A DNA stretch of 64,000 nt from a virus. This document shows positions 6,688-15,193 of this stretch, piece by piece (within the stretch, counting starts at the first letter, position 1; every line of letters begins with the position of its first letter). The stretch lies in the IMG/VR virus record IMGVR_UViG_3300047585_000208, positions 1 to 64,000 of that record. The stretch is one strand, 5' to 3'. The position numbers and the translations under genes are program-made. The notes beneath the pieces are model-generated. The model saw only the letters and a program-made list of their open reading frames with translations. It did not search any database and had not been told where the DNA came from.

Positions 6688-7650
6688 ATGATCACAGCTG
6701 ATGGAATTTACCTTCAGGCTGCCGGCTGGTTTAAAGCGCCCGTCGCTGACATTATTTGTGATTTTCAGCAGTTATCCCAATCCTTTGATGACTTTGAAAT
6801 AAACCTTGTCGATAAGACCATCAGTGTGGTAACCAAGTTTATTGAGATGGAAAAGATTAGGCTTGGCCGATTTCGCCTAACAATGAGGACAGCCGATATA
6901 CAGCTAGGTATCCAAGTTGTGACATCGTTGTTTAGCGTTAAGGCCTTAGACCCAAATCCACCCAGCCGCGATAAGCTTATTTTTCATCCAAACATCAATT
7001 TTCAAGGAAATGTTTGTCTTGGCTATAATGCCCAAGCAGTACTTAGTAAAATAATGGCCGATTTTCGCATTGCTGACGCTTTTGAATTGATTAATACGAT
7101 TATGCACAGCTCCAGCGCTGGGCACGGCTACGTTAAATTACAAAACTGGGTAACTCAACCCGTAGTTTGCGCTGATTGTGCTTTTAAAGAAGAACAAGCG
7201 CAGGCGCAGCGCTGCACCGGTTGTCCAACTTACTTTTGCAAACGATGCATTAATAAATGCGCTTGCGGCGGCGTTACGTGCCAGAAGTGCGTTAAGCCTT
7301 GTAAGAACTGTGGCATTAACCATTGTCAAGTTTGTCCGAAAAGTTGTGAAGGCTGCAAGAAGAAATTTTGTCCGTCTTGCACGAAAACTTGCAAAAGCTG
7401 CCCAGCCGACACTTGCGAGAATTGCCAGCTTGTTTGTGCAGTTTGCGAAGTTTTTGGTTGTAAAGCTTGTACCGTTGCGACAGAGTTGTCAAAACGGCAC
7501 TGCCACGACACTTGTACAACACAGTGTGTACGTTGTGGTCAGATTTACGCAGATGATGAATCGCCCAGCAATGTTTGTGTATCGTGTCTTGAAGAAGAGG
7601 CCATACGCGATGAGCCAAGTATTGAAGTTCAGTCCGCTAGCATGGCATAA
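6688..7650 (+). CDS. E2-like (UBC-fold) protein with long Cys array (paralogue 3)
   Basis: 320 aa, ATG after GTAAAGGAATAACTC. It lacks roughly 85 N-terminal residues present in paralogues 1 and 2 and starts almost directly with the UBC core (IEMEKIRLGRFRLTM). The E2 motif is the most canonical of the three, HPNI-NFQGNVCLG, with H100-P101-N102 and C110. The C-terminal half carries dense CxxC modules (CTGC, CKRC, CACGG, CQKC, CKNC, CQVC, CEGC, CPSC, CKSC, CENC, CAVC, CVRCG, CVSC). The 3' end overlaps the JAB gene by 41 bases, so the two are probably translationally coupled. Confidence 0.72.
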   Translation: MITADGIYLQAAGWFKAPVADIICDFQQLSQSFDDFEINLVDKTISVVTKFIEMEKIRLGRFRLTMRTADIQLGIQVVTSLFSVKALDPNPPSRDKLIFHPNINFQGNVCLGYNAQAVLSKIMADFRIADAFELINTIMHSSSAGHGYVKLQNWVTQPVVCADCAFKEEQAQAQRCTGCPTYFCKRCINKCACGGVTCQKCVKPCKNCGINHCQVCPKSCEGCKKKFCPSCTKTCKSCPADTCENCQLVCAVCEVFGCKACTVATELSKRHCHDTCTTQCVRCGQIYADDESPSNVCVSCLEEEAIRDEPSIEVQSASMA

Positions 7651-10600
7651 ATTGCAATACATGTGCCATCTCGGTGATACCGAGGTGGGCGGATTCGGTA
7701 TTTCAAAACCAGTGAAGTTGACCCACGGAACTGTCGTTCCTGAGAATTATTTCTACATCGAGGATTTTAAACTCGTTAAACAGCGCTCGACTTATGCCTT
7801 TGTTAAATTCACGGACGAAGGTATTGACGAGCACATGACTTACTGTGTGGACAATGAGATCGACCTTCAGCGCGGCATGAGAATCTGGATTCACACTCAT
7901 CCAGGCCAATCTGCACAGCCATCCTTCACTGATGAAAACACCTTTAAAGACCAAGACAGCCTAGGTCAGTGCGACTGGGCTGTGATGTTCATTTTGTCTC
8001 GAACTAACGAAACTTATGCTCGTTTACGTTTTTCAGCCGGTCCTGGCGGTCAGATTATGCTTCCTGTTGAAATTGATTGGTCCACAGTAAAAGAGAGCAT
8101 TAGGACATTTGCAAATAATATTGATGCGTACGACGCTGAATATGCTCGCTGCGTTGAGAAATCTTCCTACAGCACGGGATATGCACCGTATGGGGGAGGT
8201 GTGTCTTCGGACAAAAATTTTCCCCGTCACGCGTGGGAAAGAAATCACGCAAGCGAAAGCGGCGTCGGCACAAGCACCGTGCACGGTAAGTTTGATGACC
8301 ATGGACTCGCCTATGAAAACCGCCTCGTTAGGCATCCGAGCTCGCTTAATCGCTTGCCTCAGCAAAGTCAAGAGCCTGTTATTGCTACGCCAGCGCCCAA
8401 TACCATAAGGCTTTATCTCATTTACAACCAGATGACCAAGCAATACGGGTTTTACAAGAAAGAAGAAATTAAGAACGCGGCCATCCTCGTAAGATCACAG
8501 GGGATGAAGTTGCTTAATCGCGGAAGTTGGGACTTTCCCGATAACATCGAAGAGCGATTGGCAAAAGAAGGTAAAAAGCTTCCAAAGTTCAATTTTGAAG
8601 AAGAAGCAGAAGCTATTACTTGGGCGTCGACTAACGGAGAAAAAGTCGATCCGCACCAGCACGCTAAAACTTGCCCGTGCGAGAAGTGCTGGGAGTCGTT
8701 TAAACCAGGTAATTCAGTCAGAAAGCAGCAACTTCACCTTGTCATGCTAAAGTTAGCTAGGCGCTATGAGTTCAGAGACGCTACACAGATGATTGAACTC
8801 GATAATAGCGATCTCAGCTATGACGATTTTGGTACTTGGGAATTTGACGAAATTATCAAGACATTCCCGACTTGGGATATCCAAGATGGCAGTGGAGCTT
8901 ATTTCAGGGCAACTGATTGGGCTAATAAACACGGACGAAAGGTATTAACTACTCAAACGGTTAAGGCAATTGAGTCATCAAAGGGCTGGTTAGAGGCTGA
9001 TCGGTATTATCTGACCTGGATTCCGACTGTCAGTCAGTTTCAATTCTTGTCGTATGACCAGCTTTGTGAGACTTGGCACCATGTGGTCGAAGATGAAACT
9101 TCTTGGCCAATAGTTAAGAGCAATTGGTACATTAAGCCAGACAGCCTTCCAAATATCCAGAGCTGGCAAGCCGCTGAAGAAGAAGTTGCGCACAGTTGGG
9201 GTCGTGCCCATGGTGAACTGATTGGCAATACCGGTAATTACGATCCGTTTAGAGGCGGTTACGAAGCAGCCAAAACGGCTAAAGAAACTCTGACAGTTAA
9301 TACGGACATGCGTCGGCTTTTTCTGACTTACGATCCAATTTTCAAAGACTATTGTTTCATTAACGAAACAATTCTTAATACTCGTTGGCAAACTTGTTGC
9401 ACAAAGTCGCTTCATCCGCCAGCCGTGCACAGTAGCTGGGATATTCCGGTTTCGATAAATGAAACTGCTTTGAAGTGGACTAAAGACGAACTCGATGAGG
9501 CTATTGCCTGGGGTCGGCGATTCGGCACTGAGATTACAGAAGTTGGCAATTACGATCCTTGTAAGTTTAGACATACTAACAGCTCTAGCGCCACTATTAC
9601 TAAGCTCTTTCTGACTTATCGTGGCGCATTTGACGATTATGCTTTTCTGACAGACGGCCAGCTTAAGGATTATTGGGTGCGTTGGCAACATATGCCGAAT
9701 CAGCATCCAAAGGTCAACAGTGTTTGGGAAATCAGGGGTAACAGCAGCGTAACGCACGTTTACGGAAAAAGTCAATTGGTAGACGCCAGAATTTGGGCTA
9801 ACACCCACGGCAAATCTTTCTTTATGGACCCGCTTGATCCGTTTGAAGCCACGTACAAAAAGCCAGTTACCGTTGCGACAATCCCAGATTTACCGACAAT
9901 CCGATTTCTAACTTACAGCCCGATACTGCAGGATCACGAGCTTATCACTAATTCCATGCTTGAAGCTCGTTGGCGCAACAACGAAAAGAAACCACATCAT
10001 TATCCAGTTGTTGACAGCGTGTGGGATATGGCCGCGCCAGAGCATCCTAACGTAAACTGGCGGCGCTGGGCTAAAGATAAAATTGAAGATGCTAGAACCT
10101 TTTGTAAGGAAAACGGTAAACAAGTCATTACGGCTTGCGTTGACCCTTACCGCGAGTTTTACGAATTACCAACTAAGCCAAAAGCGAGTTACCCTACACT
10201 CGTAAACCCAATTAGTTACTATTTGACTTGGTTGCCAGTTCGAGTAGAGTTTAAGTTCTTGCTAGCAAACGACCTTATGGCGGCCAGCGGCACAAAGGGT
10301 GTGTATGCCCCGACTGTTATCTCCGTTTGGTTGTTTAGTGAAAGTCGAAAGCTGTCTTTAAGCGTCACTACGTTCTCTAAAGCCGAAACTGCGGAAGACT
10401 GGGCTAATGAAAATGGTGTTTGCATTAAAGCCATTTCAACCGAAGAAGCTTTAATCGAAGCTAAAACAGCGCTAAGTTCTGGAGCGCAAGTCTCTACTGA
10501 AGTTGTTCTAGTAAAACCGGAAATTACTGCGGCTATTGACGAAGCGTTATCTGCCCCCATAACCCCCGCTACTTCGACGACAGCTGGACCCTCGTCAGTC

Positions 10601-11179
10601 GATCTGGGTGGCGATATTCAGTTGTTTTATTTGGCTTGGGTTCCAGCTCAGCAAACTTTCAAATTTCTATCGCCACAAGAAATTATTGACATTTGCACCG
10701 ATTCAGGCCAAAATGACCCGCACATCCGAAGTAGCTGGATCTTTAGCACAGTTTATTACGGAACCCTTTTAGACTACAGCGTCGACGAATATGAATTAGC
10801 CGAGAATTACGGCAAAGAACACGGGGAATTTTATGAATTTTGCACTTTAAAGGAAGCGCTTCCAGAGAGCATCATGATTGTTGAGTCTATTGACAAAGAA
10901 GCAGCTGAAGCGCTTATACTCGCAGGGTTAGACGACACCTTTGCGGAAGAGTACTTAAAAACGCTTGACAAAGCTGAGGCTGAGGAAAAGCCTAAGGTTG
11001 TCGGGCTTTTACCCTATGTCCCAGAAAAGGAACCAGAAAATGCAAACAATGGAAGCATCAACGATGTCGGAATTAAAGGCGAAGTTGCCGCCGGTCATGG
11101 ACTCGACACCGGCTGCGGCTTTGGAGGAGGGTACGGCAGCCCAAACTCCCAATGGGGTCCCGGCTACGAATACGACTAA
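7610..11179 (+). CDS. JAB/MPN+ (JAMM) isopeptidase with eight C-terminal repeats
   Basis: 1189 aa. The frame is open back to 7178, but the upstream part is the shadow of the E2 Cys array; ATG 7610 has GAAGAAGAGG ahead of it. Residues 1-150 form a JAB domain with all JAMM zinc ligands: E25 (GDTEVGGF) and HTHPGQSAQPSFTD with H95, H97, S105 and D108, predicting an active deconjugase or modifier-processing protease. From about 264 to 1040 there are eight degenerate modules (starts near 264, 372, 463, 566, 663, 762, 867, 1003) of the type YLTW-x-P-x4-FKFL-x5-L followed by S-x-W-x-x. A Gly-rich tail (CGFGGGYG) ends the chain. The repeats may bind substrate. Confidence 0.8.
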   Translation: MSQVLKFSPLAWHKLQYMCHLGDTEVGGFGISKPVKLTHGTVVPENYFYIEDFKLVKQRSTYAFVKFTDEGIDEHMTYCVDNEIDLQRGMRIWIHTHPGQSAQPSFTDENTFKDQDSLGQCDWAVMFILSRTNETYARLRFSAGPGGQIMLPVEIDWSTVKESIRTFANNIDAYDAEYARCVEKSSYSTGYAPYGGGVSSDKNFPRHAWERNHASESGVGTSTVHGKFDDHGLAYENRLVRHPSSLNRLPQQSQEPVIATPAPNTIRLYLIYNQMTKQYGFYKKEEIKNAAILVRSQGMKLLNRGSWDFPDNIEERLAKEGKKLPKFNFEEEAEAITWASTNGEKVDPHQHAKTCPCEKCWESFKPGNSVRKQQLHLVMLKLARRYEFRDATQMIELDNSDLSYDDFGTWEFDEIIKTFPTWDIQDGSGAYFRATDWANKHGRKVLTTQTVKAIESSKGWLEADRYYLTWIPTVSQFQFLSYDQLCETWHHVVEDETSWPIVKSNWYIKPDSLPNIQSWQAAEEEVAHSWGRAHGELIGNTGNYDPFRGGYEAAKTAKETLTVNTDMRRLFLTYDPIFKDYCFINETILNTRWQTCCTKSLHPPAVHSSWDIPVSINETALKWTKDELDEAIAWGRRFGTEITEVGNYDPCKFRHTNSSSATITKLFLTYRGAFDDYAFLTDGQLKDYWVRWQHMPNQHPKVNSVWEIRGNSSVTHVYGKSQLVDARIWANTHGKSFFMDPLDPFEATYKKPVTVATIPDLPTIRFLTYSPILQDHELITNSMLEARWRNNEKKPHHYPVVDSVWDMAAPEHPNVNWRRWAKDKIEDARTFCKENGKQVITACVDPYREFYELPTKPKASYPTLVNPISYYLTWLPVRVEFKFLLANDLMAASGTKGVYAPTVISVWLFSESRKLSLSVTTFSKAETAEDWANENGVCIKAISTEEALIEAKTALSSGAQVSTEVVLVKPEITAAIDEALSAPITPATSTTAGPSSVDLGGDIQLFYLAWVPAQQTFKFLSPQEIIDICTDSGQNDPHIRSSWIFSTVYYGTLLDYSVDEYELAENYGKEHGEFYEFCTLKEALPESIMIVESIDKEAAEALILAGLDDTFAEEYLKTLDKAEAEEKPKVVGLLPYVPEKEPENANNGSINDVGIKGEVAAGHGLDTGCGFGGGYGSPNSQWGPGYEYD

Positions 11180-11921
11180 GCCAGAACTTACCAGAAATTC
11201 CCGTCAGCGAGACATCATCCCACCCGCCAAGCTCGCTGAGGTACATGCCCTGGTCATCGGTGTTGGCGCAGTCGGTCGGCAGGTGGCTTTAATGCTTGCC
11301 GCTGTCGGTACTCCAGAAGTAAGTATTTACGACGACGACATTGTTGCGATCGAGAATCTCGGTCCTCAAGCTTACTTCCAACAAGATATTAATATCCCGA
11401 AGGTTGTTGCGACCAAAGAGTTGATGAGGTTAGTCAATCCAGACATTACTTGCACAGCAAAGCAAGACCGGTTCAAGCGGTCGACGGAGTTTAAGGTCAA
11501 AGATGGGCGGCAGCTTTGCGTTTTCTGTTGCGTTGACGATATCGAGGTTCGAAAACTCCTTTGGGAGCGCCTCAAGGATCAAATTGATTTCTGGGTCGAT
11601 GGCCGAATGTCCGCAGAGATTTACGAAGTTTTGAGCGTCAATACGCCTCGCGAAGAGAAGGCGCTGGCCAAGATCAAAACCGAGAACTTGTTTACGACTT
11701 TTCGGGAGATCAAGTACAAGCCTTACGAAGATACCTTCTTTGCGAAGAATGAGGCATTCCCGGTTTCCTGTACTGCAAAATCGACTGTATTTACTGCCAA
11801 CATCTGCGCCGGCAACATGATTCAGCCGTGGTCAATGTATCTGCGTGGCGTGTCCACGGAAGATGAACTTGATGCGATCGAGTCGCACAAAGTGCTGATG
11901 AAGGCGGCTAAAGCCGAATAG
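11040..11921 (+). CDS. E1/ThiF-like adenylating enzyme
   Basis: 293 aa from ATG 11040, seven bases after AAAAGGAA; later in-frame ATGs at 11064 and 11097 are possible. It overlaps the JAB gene by about 140 bases in another frame. The Rossmann/ThiF signature is GVGAVGRQ (74-81), acidic IYDDD (96-100), ENLGPQAYFQQD, K121, CCVDD (163-167), and a candidate thioester Cys C244 in FPVSCTAKSTVFTANICAG. The arginine of the usual NLxRQ finger is replaced by proline. In this context it would activate the ubiquitin-like proteins at 3288/3804 for transfer to the E2-like proteins. A PRTRC- or Bil-type system is the nearest known analogy, not an identity. Confidence 0.82.
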   Translation: MQTMEASTMSELKAKLPPVMDSTPAAALEEGTAAQTPNGVPATNTTKPELTRNSRQRDIIPPAKLAEVHALVIGVGAVGRQVALMLAAVGTPEVSIYDDDIVAIENLGPQAYFQQDINIPKVVATKELMRLVNPDITCTAKQDRFKRSTEFKVKDGRQLCVFCCVDDIEVRKLLWERLKDQIDFWVDGRMSAEIYEVLSVNTPREEKALAKIKTENLFTTFREIKYKPYEDTFFAKNEAFPVSCTAKSTVFTANICAGNMIQPWSMYLRGVSTEDELDAIESHKVLMKAAKAE

Positions 11922-11938
11922 AATTGAGATAGGAGCTT

Positions 11939-11960
11939 GGTCAGAGGCTATATTCTGATC
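11939..11960 (+). promoter_or_regulatory. Hairpin of the intergenic family (GGTCAGA/TCTGATC)
   Basis: GGTCAGA, loop GGCTATAT, TCTGATC with one G-U pair, two bases before the palindrome at 11962. Confidence 0.4.
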
Positions 11961-11961
11961 C

Positions 11962-11979
11962 TGAGTAACGCATTACTCA
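11962..11979. repeat. Dispersed palindrome
   Basis: Perfect copy after the E1 gene, before the 11996 gene. Confidence 0.95.
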
Positions 11980-11995
11980 ACTTTAGGCCTAGACT

Positions 11996-12904
11996 ATGAC
12001 GTTACCTTCTGGAACATCTCAAACTTATCTTTGGCCTGGCACAACCAGGGTCGAAGATGTCCCACTGCCGGCAAAGATCAAGGCAGTGGCATGTTCACAA
12101 GGTACAAACCCAAATCTTGGCTGGACTTTCTTAGATCAACAAGGTAAGCCTGTTGATATTTCTGATTTGCTCGCTCAGAGCTATACTTGTCAAGTCCGTA
12201 TGCGAGAAGCTGCCTTTTTGCACACCACCGAACCACCGACCATAATCAACTGCACTGTTATAACCCCAACAGAAGACGCAGCGCCAACAACCTCGATAAC
12301 AGCGCTGCTCCCGACTACTGCAACAGCCTGGAATCAGATCCTTCTGGCTGAATGGGCAGTATTGTCCCCTGCGGGCGTTCCGGCCTTTACGAACCTAGAG
12401 TACGTCTGGGTTGAAGCTGGCCAATACGCCCAACAGGTCAATTTTTACGGAACACCGTCGGTTCAAGACCTCCGGATGATCGTTCGCGATGTGTCTAGAG
12501 ATGGAAATCTCTGGCTCAAGAACTTCGAATACGACCTTAGCGACTTTGCCTGGAGTATTATTAGGTGTGTTCAGGAATTCCAAGAATCGCTTCCGCCGAT
12601 TAACAATTTCTATTCCACCAAGACATTCCCCTTCAGAAATAACCTCATGACCGGGGTAGCGGCTTATCTAATGCAAATTCAAGCTACTTGGTATAGGCGT
12701 GTACATTTGCCTTATCAAGCTGCAGGAATTTCTTTGGATGATAAAGCTAAATTTGCTGAATACACTAATGAGTCGCAAAGACTAATGAGCGATTGGAAAA
12801 AGTGGATGCAGCTTAAAAAAGTTCAGCTCAATGCCGACGGAGCGTATCAAAGCTTTGGCAGCGCATACGGAGAAGGCGCGTATGGCGGCTATGGTGGTTG
12901 GTGA
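11996..12904 (+). CDS. Probable virion structural protein, 302 aa
   Basis: ATG lacks an evident Shine-Dalgarno; the leader ACTTTAGGCCTAGACT is shared with the 33797 gene. The N-terminal half is beta-rich (CQVRMREAAFLH, NLEYVWVEAGQ), resembling a baseplate adaptor or immunoglobulin-like tail module. The C-terminal half is helical (FPFRNNLMTGVAAYLM, ATWYRRVHLPYQAAG, SQRLMSDWKKWMQLKKV) with a Tyr/Gly tail (GEGAYGGYGGW). Its place ahead of neck and sheath genes supports a virion role, but no family is firmly identified. Confidence 0.65.
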   Translation: MTLPSGTSQTYLWPGTTRVEDVPLPAKIKAVACSQGTNPNLGWTFLDQQGKPVDISDLLAQSYTCQVRMREAAFLHTTEPPTIINCTVITPTEDAAPTTSITALLPTTATAWNQILLAEWAVLSPAGVPAFTNLEYVWVEAGQYAQQVNFYGTPSVQDLRMIVRDVSRDGNLWLKNFEYDLSDFAWSIIRCVQEFQESLPPINNFYSTKTFPFRNNLMTGVAAYLMQIQATWYRRVHLPYQAAGISLDDKAKFAEYTNESQRLMSDWKKWMQLKKVQLNADGAYQSFGSAYGEGAYGGYGGW

Positions 12905-12928
12905 GTTATTTTTTAGCTGTGTGCCGAT

Positions 12929-13825
12929 ATGCCAGAACAAATCCATTCAATCGATCCTTATGGGCTTAATCCTTTTACGCGAGTAACGGTAGATTACTCC
13001 TTTCGCAATACAACTCGCATCTACTGGGAGTACCAACCCCTCTTTAACGACATTCCTGTTTACAGTATTCAAGTGCAGGTTGCCGAGGTAGATAATCCTA
13101 ATGCGACCTGGACAAATGTTGGAGCTCCTATAGTCGGAACCAACATCCGCTTTATAACCAACGACGAGCTTGGACTAGAGAGTGGGAAAGAGTTGACATT
13201 GTTCTTTAGAGTCGTTCTTACAGCTGCTCCAGGCCCAGGCCCCGAAAACCGTCCAGGTAACATCTATATCTCTCCTACTGCAGGAGTCTTTGGCAATTTA
13301 CCTCCTTTTACTTGGGGGTTATTTCAAGAGATCGTCAGAAAAGAATATCTGCGCTTTGCTTTACTCGGAGTAGCTAATCAGGGCTATCTTTTACAAGAAA
13401 AGCGCTCTGGACCTCTTTGCCCCCTTTGTATTGACCAGTTAACTGGCGAGTGTATAGATTCGGATTGCCCTTCTTGCTGCGGTACTCGCTTCGAGGGTGG
13501 GTTTTGGCCAGGGATTGAAAACTTCTGGTTTGACAGCGAGCCTTTTGGGCATTTCCCGAATATGGACCAGCAAATGCGCGGCACTATTGATGACGATGAA
13601 GTTACAACTGCTCGTGTTATTGCTAATCCTTATTGCACGGCTCGTGATGTTGTTGTCGATCTAACGTCAGATAGGCGCTTTAGGGTAAGGAAAGTAGAAA
13701 CACTGGCGCAATTTCGGATGGTCCCGATTGTGTCGCGAATAACCCTTAAAGAGGCACCATTTTCCGACGCTATCTATAAATTTCCTGTTCCGGCTATTTG
13801 CCCTAGCCAGTGCGATTTTGAGTAA
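12929..13825 (+). CDS. Probable virion structural protein with zinc-binding Cys cluster, 298 aa
   Basis: ATG 24 bases after the previous stop, without a clear ribosome binding site. N-terminal residues 1-115 look like a fibronectin/Ig-like beta domain (RIYWEYQPLF, VYSIQVQVAEV, LTLFFRVVLTAAPG). The middle has a Cys knuckle (CPLCIDQLTGECIDSDCPSCCGT) and the C-terminal part is beta-rich. It ends in Glu-stop provided by the palindrome. Likely part of the head-tail or neck region by position; exact role unknown. Confidence 0.65.
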   Translation: MPEQIHSIDPYGLNPFTRVTVDYSFRNTTRIYWEYQPLFNDIPVYSIQVQVAEVDNPNATWTNVGAPIVGTNIRFITNDELGLESGKELTLFFRVVLTAAPGPGPENRPGNIYISPTAGVFGNLPPFTWGLFQEIVRKEYLRFALLGVANQGYLLQEKRSGPLCPLCIDQLTGECIDSDCPSCCGTRFEGGFWPGIENFWFDSEPFGHFPNMDQQMRGTIDDDEVTTARVIANPYCTARDVVVDLTSDRRFRVRKVETLAQFRMVPIVSRITLKEAPFSDAIYKFPVPAICPSQCDFE

Positions 13826-13836
13826 TGCATTACTCA
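13819..13836. repeat. Dispersed palindrome
   Basis: TGCA centre; gives Glu-stop of the 12929 gene and precedes the 13849 ribosome binding site. Confidence 0.95.
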
Positions 13837-13848
13837 AAAGGAGAAGCA

Positions 13849-14073
13849 ATGATATATGCAGGGTTCAAGTATGCTGGTACTAAAGATGGTACTGGTTATG
13901 GTGATATTAGTGGAACCGTAAACGGATCCGCAAGAGAATACTATGGTACAACCCCAGACGACTCAGTTCAATACGGTGGTAACGCTCAAGGGTGGGGTGA
14001 GCGCTCCGGAACCGGGAGTGGCGCTGAAAATTGGATAGTTCGACTTAATGGTCACAACAGACTTCAGAAATAA
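13849..14073 (+). CDS. Small glycine-rich protein (family member 2)
   Basis: 74 aa; ATG directly after palindrome and AAAAGGAGAAGCA. Motifs TKDGTGYGDISGTVNGS, YGGNAQGWG and SGTGSGAENW repeat short G-x-G units typical of this set of small proteins. Tandem with the next member and separated from it only by another palindrome plus ribosome binding site. Confidence 0.65.
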   Translation: MIYAGFKYAGTKDGTGYGDISGTVNGSAREYYGTTPDDSVQYGGNAQGWGERSGTGSGAENWIVRLNGHNRLQK

Positions 14074-14075
14074 GC

Positions 14076-14093
14076 TGAGTAACGCATTACTCA
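14076..14093. repeat. Dispersed palindrome
   Basis: Perfect copy between Gly-rich members 2 and 3. Confidence 0.95.
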
Positions 14094-14105
14094 AAAGGAG
14101 CAGGT

Positions 14106-14339
14106 ATGGATATAAAAATAGCTACTGGTAGCGGTAACCCAGATGGAAGTGGGTACAGTTGTTCCGATTGGACAGGGGACGGTAGATCGGCTTACTTCGT
14201 GATGCTGCCTACACGCACAGACGGCTTCGGACAAGGCATTGGGACAGGTGCGGGGAAGTTATATGGGTGCGGGTTCGGAAAAGAGCATTGGGATGTAGTA
14301 AACCTAGGCCACGCCGTGGGGCAAGGTACCGGAGAGTAA
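14106..14339 (+). CDS. Small glycine-rich protein (family member 3)
   Basis: 77 aa, ATG after AAAAGGAGCAGGT. Contains ATGSGNPDGSGYSC, DGFGQGIGTGAGKLYGCGFG and GQGTGE. Two cysteines are conserved only loosely with other members. Function unknown. Confidence 0.65.
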   Translation: MDIKIATGSGNPDGSGYSCSDWTGDGRSAYFVMLPTRTDGFGQGIGTGAGKLYGCGFGKEHWDVVNLGHAVGQGTGE

Positions 14340-14343
14340 TTTT

Positions 14344-14487
14344 GTGGAAGAACAACCAATTACCCCGATCCAAGAAACAACACCAATTGAAAATCCGTTT
14401 ATCAAGCGGATTAAATCTCTTAATGACTTCAAACCCGATGAAGAGGCCTTAGAGCGGTTTGCTGGTCAAACGCTTGAAAAGAATTAA
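14344..14487 (+). CDS. Small hypothetical protein, 47 aa
   Basis: GTG start after GGAGAG (14331-14336). Sequence begins MEEQPITPIQETTPIENPF and ends RFAGQTLEKN. The charged, proline-containing N-terminus and helical C-terminus are plausible for a small structural or chaperone protein; the next gene starts four bases after its stop, so coupling is likely. Confidence 0.6.
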   Translation: MEEQPITPIQETTPIENPFIKRIKSLNDFKPDEEALERFAGQTLEKN

Positions 14488-14490
14488 CAA

Positions 14491-15123
14491 ATGCCCAGCG
14501 TAAATCCGTATACCAGATTTGACCCCAAATGGCTTCATGACGAATGCTGTGTAATACCTCGTCCATTTCTCATGACCGGCTGGCTTCGTACTCTATTAGC
14601 CGGCCACTTTCAAGCAGGTAACCTTTCAGACGAGTCTCAAAGTATTCAGCGGCTAATTTGGACTCCACTCAATACAACTGGCATAAAGATCGAGTCAATC
14701 ACTCGCTGGGACCCGTCTACAGCCGAAAAGCGTGCGGCTTTAATCATTAAGCGCAACGGCTGGAAGAGGGTCAAGCTTGGAATAGGTGATCGCGTTGGAG
14801 TAAATGCAAAGCAGCAGGAAATTAAAGGCAATGCCTGGATGGGCAGCCATACGACGTTCTGTATCGCAGCAGACGGGGCTGAAGCTGAAAAGCTTGGGGC
14901 AGAGGTTTTCAATTACTTCAACCAGTTTAGCCAAGCTATTAGAGCTACCCTTAATCTATTACGATTTGAAGTAACTGAGGTTGGGGAGCTGTTAATTGTT
15001 GAAGAAGCTAGGCAAAACTACGTGGTCCCTGTGGTAGTGGCTTATGCGTTTGAGGAGCAGTGGCTACTTAATCCCGAAAAGCCTCTTCTTATCTCTTCAA
15101 GCATTGAGACAGTAGAGCCCTAA
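14491..15123 (+). CDS. Probable neck/tail-completion structural protein, 210 aa
   Basis: ATG placed immediately after the 14344 gene. Order of features: helical N-terminus (FLMTGWLRTLLAGHF), beta strands (LIWTPLNTTGIKIES, AALIIKRNGWKRVKLGIGD), WMGSHTTFCIAADGAEAEKL, then a helix (EVFNYFNQFSQAIRATLNL) and strands around VVPVVVAYAFEEQWLL. This order is reminiscent of phage neck or head-completion proteins. No confident homology; position before the sheath fits. Confidence 0.6.
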   Translation: MPSVNPYTRFDPKWLHDECCVIPRPFLMTGWLRTLLAGHFQAGNLSDESQSIQRLIWTPLNTTGIKIESITRWDPSTAEKRAALIIKRNGWKRVKLGIGDRVGVNAKQQEIKGNAWMGSHTTFCIAADGAEAEKLGAEVFNYFNQFSQAIRATLNLLRFEVTEVGELLIVEEARQNYVVPVVVAYAFEEQWLLNPEKPLLISSSIETVEP

Positions 15124-15155
15124 AATTTAAGCCGAATTGCGCCATTATTACATGC
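15121..15155 (+). promoter_or_regulatory. 35-bp promoter-like element, copy 3
   Basis: Starts TAAAATTTAAGCC and ends GCGCCATTATTACATGC. It begins at the stop codon of the 14491 gene and is followed by a palindrome and the 15214 gene. Confidence 0.45.
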
Positions 15156-15175
15156 GTAAGATTTAAGTAGTATTC

Positions 15176-15193
15176 CGAGTAACGCATTACTCA
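15176..15193. repeat. Dispersed palindrome
   Basis: First base C (CGAG); after promoter-like element 3. Confidence 0.9.

Noticed and set aside
7178-7609. Upstream extension of the JAB gene
   Set aside because: The extra 144 residues are basic low-complexity shadow of the E2 Cys array; ATG 7610 has a ribosome binding site and starts directly at the JAB fold.
8990-9808. 272-codon minus-strand frame inside the JAB gene
   Set aside because: It opposes the repeat region, has no ribosome binding site or known motif, and is best explained as a shadow of the repeats.
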